From an uncultured Bacilli bacterium (GTDB taxonomy: Bacteria > Bacillota_I > Bacilli_A > RF39 > UBA660), in contig CATKEA010000260.1 of NCBI GenBank assembly GCA_949746915.1, forward strand, positions 1 through 11,090: a stretch of DNA of 11,090 bases, given 5' to 3'. Below the pieces are notes generated by a model, which had not been told where the DNA came from, did not search any database, and saw nothing but the letters and a program-made list of their open reading frames with translations. A program made the translations under genes and the position numbers. Position 1 is the stretch's first letter, and each line of letters begins with the position of its first letter. This document shows, one piece after another, positions 6,844 to 11,090 of this stretch.

Positions 6844-9255
6844 ATGAACATAGATGACTTTGTAGATGATAATACACTTCTCATTGTACCAAGCAATTTA
6901 AAACTTAAATTTCTTATGATGTTTGATAATAGTAATGTACTTAAAAATATAAAGATAATGAGTTTAGAAGATGTTATAAAACATCTTTATTTTGACTACA
7001 ATGAAGAAACAATTTTTAGAATGATGACTAAATATGGTTTAAAATATAATGTTAGTAAAGTATATATTGAAAATATGTATTATACAGATACTTATTTATA
7101 TGAATCAGATAAGTTAAATAGCATTGTATTAAAATTTAGATTTTTACTTGATAATAATCTTTTGATTATTGATGAATTATTTAAAAAATTTTTGAAAAAT
7201 AAAAGTATTGTTTTGTATGGATATGATTTTCTGACAAAGTTTCAAAGAAAAGTAATTAATCAATTAGAAGCAATTACGAATGTTAAAATTCTAGATAGAA
7301 CAAAAATACAAAAGGATAAATTAGATGTATATCAATTCCAAACTATAGAAGATGAAGTTGAATTTGTTTTTAGGAAGATAATTGAATTACTAAAAAATAA
7401 TGTTGATATCAATAAAATAAAAATTACTGGTGTTGATGATGAGTATTATAATTTGTTAGAAAAGTTAGCGATGTTTCATAATATTCCAATAAGTTCAAAG
7501 AAGACAGCAATTTATTATACATATATAGGTAATATGTTTATTAGAAATATTCAGGATGGTTTAGATTTTGAGGAAATTATTTTGAAATTGCAAGAAGTAT
7601 ATAGTAAGTCAGAGGAAGTTTCTATTATAAATCAGCTCATTACTATTTGTAATAAATATGTTTGGTTTAAGGATGATAAGAGAAAGATTATTGAACTTTT
7701 GAAAGAGGATTTAAAGAATACTTTTTTAAAGGAAAAAGAACTTTCTAATTGTGTTAAAATAACTGACTTTGATTTATATAATTTTGAAGATGGTGATTAT
7801 GTTTTTTTAGTTGGTTTTAATCATGGTAGATATCCAGTTGTTAAAAGAGATGAAGATTTTATCAATGATTCTTTAAAGATTGAAGTTGGTATTGATACAA
7901 CAATTGAAAAAAATAAAATAGCTTATTTAAAGGTAGTTGATACAATCTATAGAATTTCTAATTTAACAATTAGCTATAAACTTAAAACACCATTTGAAAC
8001 TTTTTATCCTTCTATTATTATTGAAAATGAAAAGATGAATGTGATAAGCGATTATCAGATAGATTTAAGTAAGTCTTATTCAAAATTGTATAGTAAGATG
8101 AAACTTACGAAGTATCTTGATCAATATATTAAGTATGGTTCAATTGATGAAAATATTAATTTGTTATATGCTAATTATAGTGATCTTCCTTATTTAACTT
8201 ATGATAATAAATTTACAGGAATAGCTAAAGAAAAGATACAAGTATATTTAGATAATAAGCTTTTATTATCTTATTCTAGTCTTGATAATTTTTACAGGTG
8301 TCAATTTAAATATTATCTTAGTAATATTTTAGGAGTAGATAAGTTTATAGAAACATTTAAAATAACTGTTGGAAATATTTTTCATTATATTTTATCAGTA
8401 TGTTTTAATGATAATTTTGTATTTGAAAACGAATGGAATTTACAAGTTAATAAATATCAATTTAATAGTGAAGAAGCTTTTTTCTTGAAGAGATTAAAAG
8501 AAGAACTATTGTTAGTTATTGATACAATAAAAAAACAACATGAGTCTTCTTCTTTGACATCATTACTTTTGGAAGAAAAAGTTTATATCAATAAAAATTT
8601 AGAAATACCTACAACCTTTATGGGGGTTATTGATAAGCTTATGTATAAAGAAATAAATGGGTTGACATATGCCGCAATTATTGATTATAAAACAGGAAGT
8701 GTTCCAATTGATTTATCTAATACTTATTATGGTATTTCAATGCAGTTACCAGTTTATGTTTATTTAATTAAACATATGAAAAAACTTACTGATATATTTG
8801 TAGTTGGATTTTACTTACAAAAGATATTGCATGAAGAAATCTTAAGAGATACTAAGAAAAGTTATTTAGAACAGAAGAGGGATCTTTTAAAATTAAATGG
8901 TTATTCAACAGATAATATTAAAGCTCTCGGGTATTTTGATCCAGAGTATGAAAATAGTTCAATGATTAAATCAATGAAAACAACTAGTAAAGGTTTTAGT
9001 CATTATACTAAAATAATTAGTGATGATGAAGTTGATAATTTAAGCAAGTTTGTCGATGAAAAAATTATATTTGCAGCTAAGGCAATTATTAATGCTGATT
9101 TTAAGATAAATCCTAAAAGGATAGATACTAAACCTATTGGATGTGATTTTTGTCCATTTGGAGATATTTGTTATAAAAAAGAAAGTGATTATGTCGATTA
9201 TGAAAAACAAGATGGACTTAGCTTTTTAGGAGGTGATACTTGTGGCATGGACTAA
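6844..9255 (+). CDS. addB: ATP-dependent helicase/nuclease subunit AddB (compact form)
   Basis: AddB pairs with AddA to resect double-strand breaks; in Bacillus it recognises Chi and cuts the 5'-ending strand. The C-terminal third is a Cas4/RecB-type nuclease: H514 (GNIFHYIL), D597 (GVIDK) and D614/K616 (IIDYKTG). The 4Fe-4S cysteines are C486 (FYRCQFKYYL) and C767, C770, C776 (Cx2Cx5C), the same spacing as Bacillus AddB. VFLVGFNHGRYP near 320-331 matches the degenerate helicase core. At 803 residues it is much shorter than Bacillus AddB (about 1,166) or streptococcal RexB (about 1,100), and no Walker A is visible; the N-terminus (LLIVPSNLKLKFL) is RexB-like. I start at ATG 6844, four bases after GGAGGT (6834-6839); an upstream GTG at 6832 precedes that site. 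It overlaps addA by 14 bases. Confidence 0.88.
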   Translation: MNIDDFVDDNTLLIVPSNLKLKFLMMFDNSNVLKNIKIMSLEDVIKHLYFDYNEETIFRMMTKYGLKYNVSKVYIENMYYTDTYLYESDKLNSIVLKFRFLLDNNLLIIDELFKKFLKNKSIVLYGYDFLTKFQRKVINQLEAITNVKILDRTKIQKDKLDVYQFQTIEDEVEFVFRKIIELLKNNVDINKIKITGVDDEYYNLLEKLAMFHNIPISSKKTAIYYTYIGNMFIRNIQDGLDFEEIILKLQEVYSKSEEVSIINQLITICNKYVWFKDDKRKIIELLKEDLKNTFLKEKELSNCVKITDFDLYNFEDGDYVFLVGFNHGRYPVVKRDEDFINDSLKIEVGIDTTIEKNKIAYLKVVDTIYRISNLTISYKLKTPFETFYPSIIIENEKMNVISDYQIDLSKSYSKLYSKMKLTKYLDQYIKYGSIDENINLLYANYSDLPYLTYDNKFTGIAKEKIQVYLDNKLLLSYSSLDNFYRCQFKYYLSNILGVDKFIETFKITVGNIFHYILSVCFNDNFVFENEWNLQVNKYQFNSEEAFFLKRLKEELLLVIDTIKKQHESSSLTSLLLEEKVYINKNLEIPTTFMGVIDKLMYKEINGLTYAAIIDYKTGSVPIDLSNTYYGISMQLPVYVYLIKHMKKLTDIFVVGFYLQKILHEEILRDTKKSYLEQKRDLLKLNGYSTDNIKALGYFDPEYENSSMIKSMKTTSKGFSHYTKIISDDEVDNLSKFVDEKIIFAAKAIINADFKINPKRIDTKPIGCDFCPFGDICYKKESDYVDYEKQDGLSFLGGDTCGMD

Positions 9256-11090
9256 AGAACAACAAGAAGCTATTGATTATGAAGGAGAAAATATTATAGT
9301 TAGTGCAGGAGCTGGAAGTGGAAAAACAGCAGTTTTAACAGCTAGAACACTTAGAAAACTTCAGCAAGGTGTTCATGTTGATCAGTTGTTAATTTTAACT
9401 TTTACTAAGGCTGCGGCTTTTGAAATGATGATGAGAATTAGGAAGAGTATTATTAGTAATGATTTAAAAGATGAATTAGATCGAATTGATAAAGCTTATA
9501 TTACAACATTTGATTCTTATGCCTTATCAATTGTTAAAAGGTATCATCATGTTTTAAATATCAGTAAAAATGTTTCTATAATTGATTCGAATATTATTGG
9601 TATTGAAAAAAGAAAAATAATTGATGAGATATTTGAACGTCTTTATAATGAAGAAAATCCAAAATTTTTGAAATTGATAGGAGATTTTTCAATAAAAGAT
9701 GATAGAGAGATTCGAGATTTTATTTATAAGTTAAATAATAATTTGGATATGAGATATGATAAAGTTGCGTATCTTAATAATTATGTTAAAAATTATTATA
9801 GTGATGATAGTATTAATGATATCATAGTTAAATACAATAGTTATCTTAAGGAAAAAATAGATTCAATTAATAATACTTTTCAGGATTTATCATCTTATAT
9901 TGATGAAGATTATTATGAAAAAGTCTATGGTGTTTTAAAAGATTTATTTGGTTGTACTACCTATGATGATATTAAAAATGTAGGTGATATTAAACTTCCA
10001 GCTGTACCTAGAAATAGTGAAGATGAAGTTAAAACACTTAAGACTTTACTTGCTACTAAAATAAAAGAGCTATTAGATGTTTGTACTTATGATTGTGAAA
10101 GAGAAATAATTGAATCAATTAAAAGTACTAAAGATTATGTTACGATAATTATTGAGATTATTTTAGAGCTTGATATGAAAATTTATAATTATAAATTTAA
10201 GATTGATAATTATGAGTTTGTAGATATATCTAAAATGGCTATTACGATTGTTAAAAATTATAAAGAAATAAGAGAAGAATTAAAAGCTTCCTTTAATGAA
10301 ATTATGATTGATGAATATCAAGATACTAATGATATTGGTGATTATTTTATTTCTCTTATTTCTGATCATAATGTTTATATGGTAGGGGATATTAAGCAAT
10401 CGATTTATCGGTTTCGTAATGCGAATCCCAATATTTTTATGGATAAATATAATCGTTATCGGAGACATCAGGATGGCGAAAAAATTGATTTGAATAAAAA
10501 TTTTCGTTCTAGAAGAGAAGTATTAGATGATATTAATTTTTTGTTTGAAAAAGTGATGGATGAAGAGATTGGTGGAGCAGATTATCATCAAGGGCATGCT
10601 ATGGTGTTTGGAAATCTTTCTTATGAGCAAAAGGGAGCTACAAATCAGGATTATCATTTGGAGTTATTTAATTATGAATATACAGGAGCAGAATTAGCGA
10701 AATGGTATCGTACTGAAGAGGTGGAGGCTTTTTTGATCGCTAGCGATATCAAAAAAAAGGTGGAGCAACACTATCAGGTGTTTGATAAAGATCAAGGTGT
10801 ATTAAGAGATATTTGTTACCAAGATTTTTCAATTTTGTTAGATCGGAAAACTTCTTTTGATTTATATAAGAAAATTTTTACTTATTTGGAAATTCCTTTG
10901 ATGGTTCATAAGGAGGAAGCTTTTGTTTATTCAGATGAAATATTTGTGATTAAAAATATGATGAAGTGGATTTATTGTTTGTTAGATAAAGAGTATGCAA
11001 AAGTTCATTTTCGGTATGCTGTTATGAGTATTGCTAGATCGATGTTGGTAGGAGTTTCGGATCAAGAGTTGTTTGAGCTATTCATGGATT
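9242..11090 (+). CDS. addA: ATP-dependent helicase/nuclease subunit AddA, N-terminal part (3' end outside window)
   Basis: AddA is the UvrD/RecB-type 3'-5' helicase and second nuclease of AddAB. The frame is open from GTG 9242 to the window end: 616 residues, about half the usual ~1,200, so the C-terminal nuclease is not seen. Motifs in order: Q motif WTKEQQEAI (3-11), Walker A AGAGSGKT (22-29), Ia LTFTKAAAFEM (52-62), Walker B IDEYQDTND (356-364), motif III GDIKQSIYRFR (382-392), and motif IV NFRSR (420-424). QDFSILLDR and later helices continue the family pattern. The GTG start is secured by AGGAGGTGAT (9228-9237), a full match to the 16S tail, four bases upstream; the gene overlaps addB by 14 bases, suggesting translational coupling. 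From about 10385 base composition and codon use shift (CGG, GTG, TTG, GAG rise) while the frame and homology continue. Confidence 0.95.
   Translation, partial: MAWTKEQQEAIDYEGENIIVSAGAGSGKTAVLTARTLRKLQQGVHVDQLLILTFTKAAAFEMMMRIRKSIISNDLKDELDRIDKAYITTFDSYALSIVKRYHHVLNISKNVSIIDSNIIGIEKRKIIDEIFERLYNEENPKFLKLIGDFSIKDDREIRDFIYKLNNNLDMRYDKVAYLNNYVKNYYSDDSINDIIVKYNSYLKEKIDSINNTFQDLSSYIDEDYYEKVYGVLKDLFGCTTYDDIKNVGDIKLPAVPRNSEDEVKTLKTLLATKIKELLDVCTYDCEREIIESIKSTKDYVTIIIEIILELDMKIYNYKFKIDNYEFVDISKMAITIVKNYKEIREELKASFNEIMIDEYQDTNDIGDYFISLISDHNVYMVGDIKQSIYRFRNANPNIFMDKYNRYRRHQDGEKIDLNKNFRSRREVLDDINFLFEKVMDEEIGGADYHQGHAMVFGNLSYEQKGATNQDYHLELFNYEYTGAELAKWYRTEEVEAFLIASDIKKKVEQHYQVFDKDQGVLRDICYQDFSILLDRKTSFDLYKKIFTYLEIPLMVHKEEAFVYSDEIFVIKNMMKWIYCLLDKEYAKVHFRYAVMSIARSMLVGVSDQELFELFMD

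Noticed and set aside
10280..10468. Minus-strand frame inside addA
   Set aside because: Antisense to the AddA Walker B and motif III coding region; no independent support.

Overview
The window is strongly AT-rich chromosomal DNA (mostly about 20-30% GC) from an endospore-forming low-GC Bacillota. Three things point there: a SpoIIGA/pro-sigma-E pair, an AddAB-type (not RecBCD) recombination nuclease, and strong AGGAGG-type ribosome binding sites. Gene content and AT bias would fit an uncultured gut Bacilli or Erysipelotrichia-like lineage, or a Clostridia relative; the exact lineage is inference. All genes lie on the + strand. The nine visible stops are TAA or TAG, and all Trp codons are TGG, so the standard bacterial code fits.

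Layout. (1) 1-1290, sporulation: the C-terminal half of SpoIIGA (cut by the window start), then sigE for the pro-sigma-E precursor, then a probable terminator. (2) 1291-1543, non-coding: a canonical promoter overlapped by a LexA/SOS-box-like sequence, and a second -10 element close to ruvA. (3) 1544-6761, a tightly spaced run ruvA - unknown gene - ruvB - unknown gene - queA - tgt, closed by a hairpin terminator. RuvA and RuvB form the Holliday-junction branch-migration motor. Tgt inserts preQ1 into tRNA and QueA converts it to epoxyqueuosine. The two unknown genes sit inside this run. (4) 6809-11090, the addB-addA unit, with its own extended -10 promoter and a 14-base gene overlap. AddB is compact but keeps its nuclease and iron-sulfur residues. 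AddA has its N-terminal helicase motifs and runs off the window end.

How the genes work together: AddAB resects double-strand breaks to load RecA, and RuvAB moves the resulting Holliday junctions, so most of the window is DNA repair with a tRNA-modification pair attached. SpoIIGA at the septal membrane would cleave the short pro-sequence of sigma-E to switch on the mother-cell programme.

Most of this is conserved core gene content; I do not see a clear new defence or mobile system. The points most worth a second look are the two unrecognised ruv-operon genes, the abrupt codon-use and GC shift inside addA near 10385, the SOS-like operator before ruvA, the reduced AddB, and a possible structure masking the sigE ribosome binding site.
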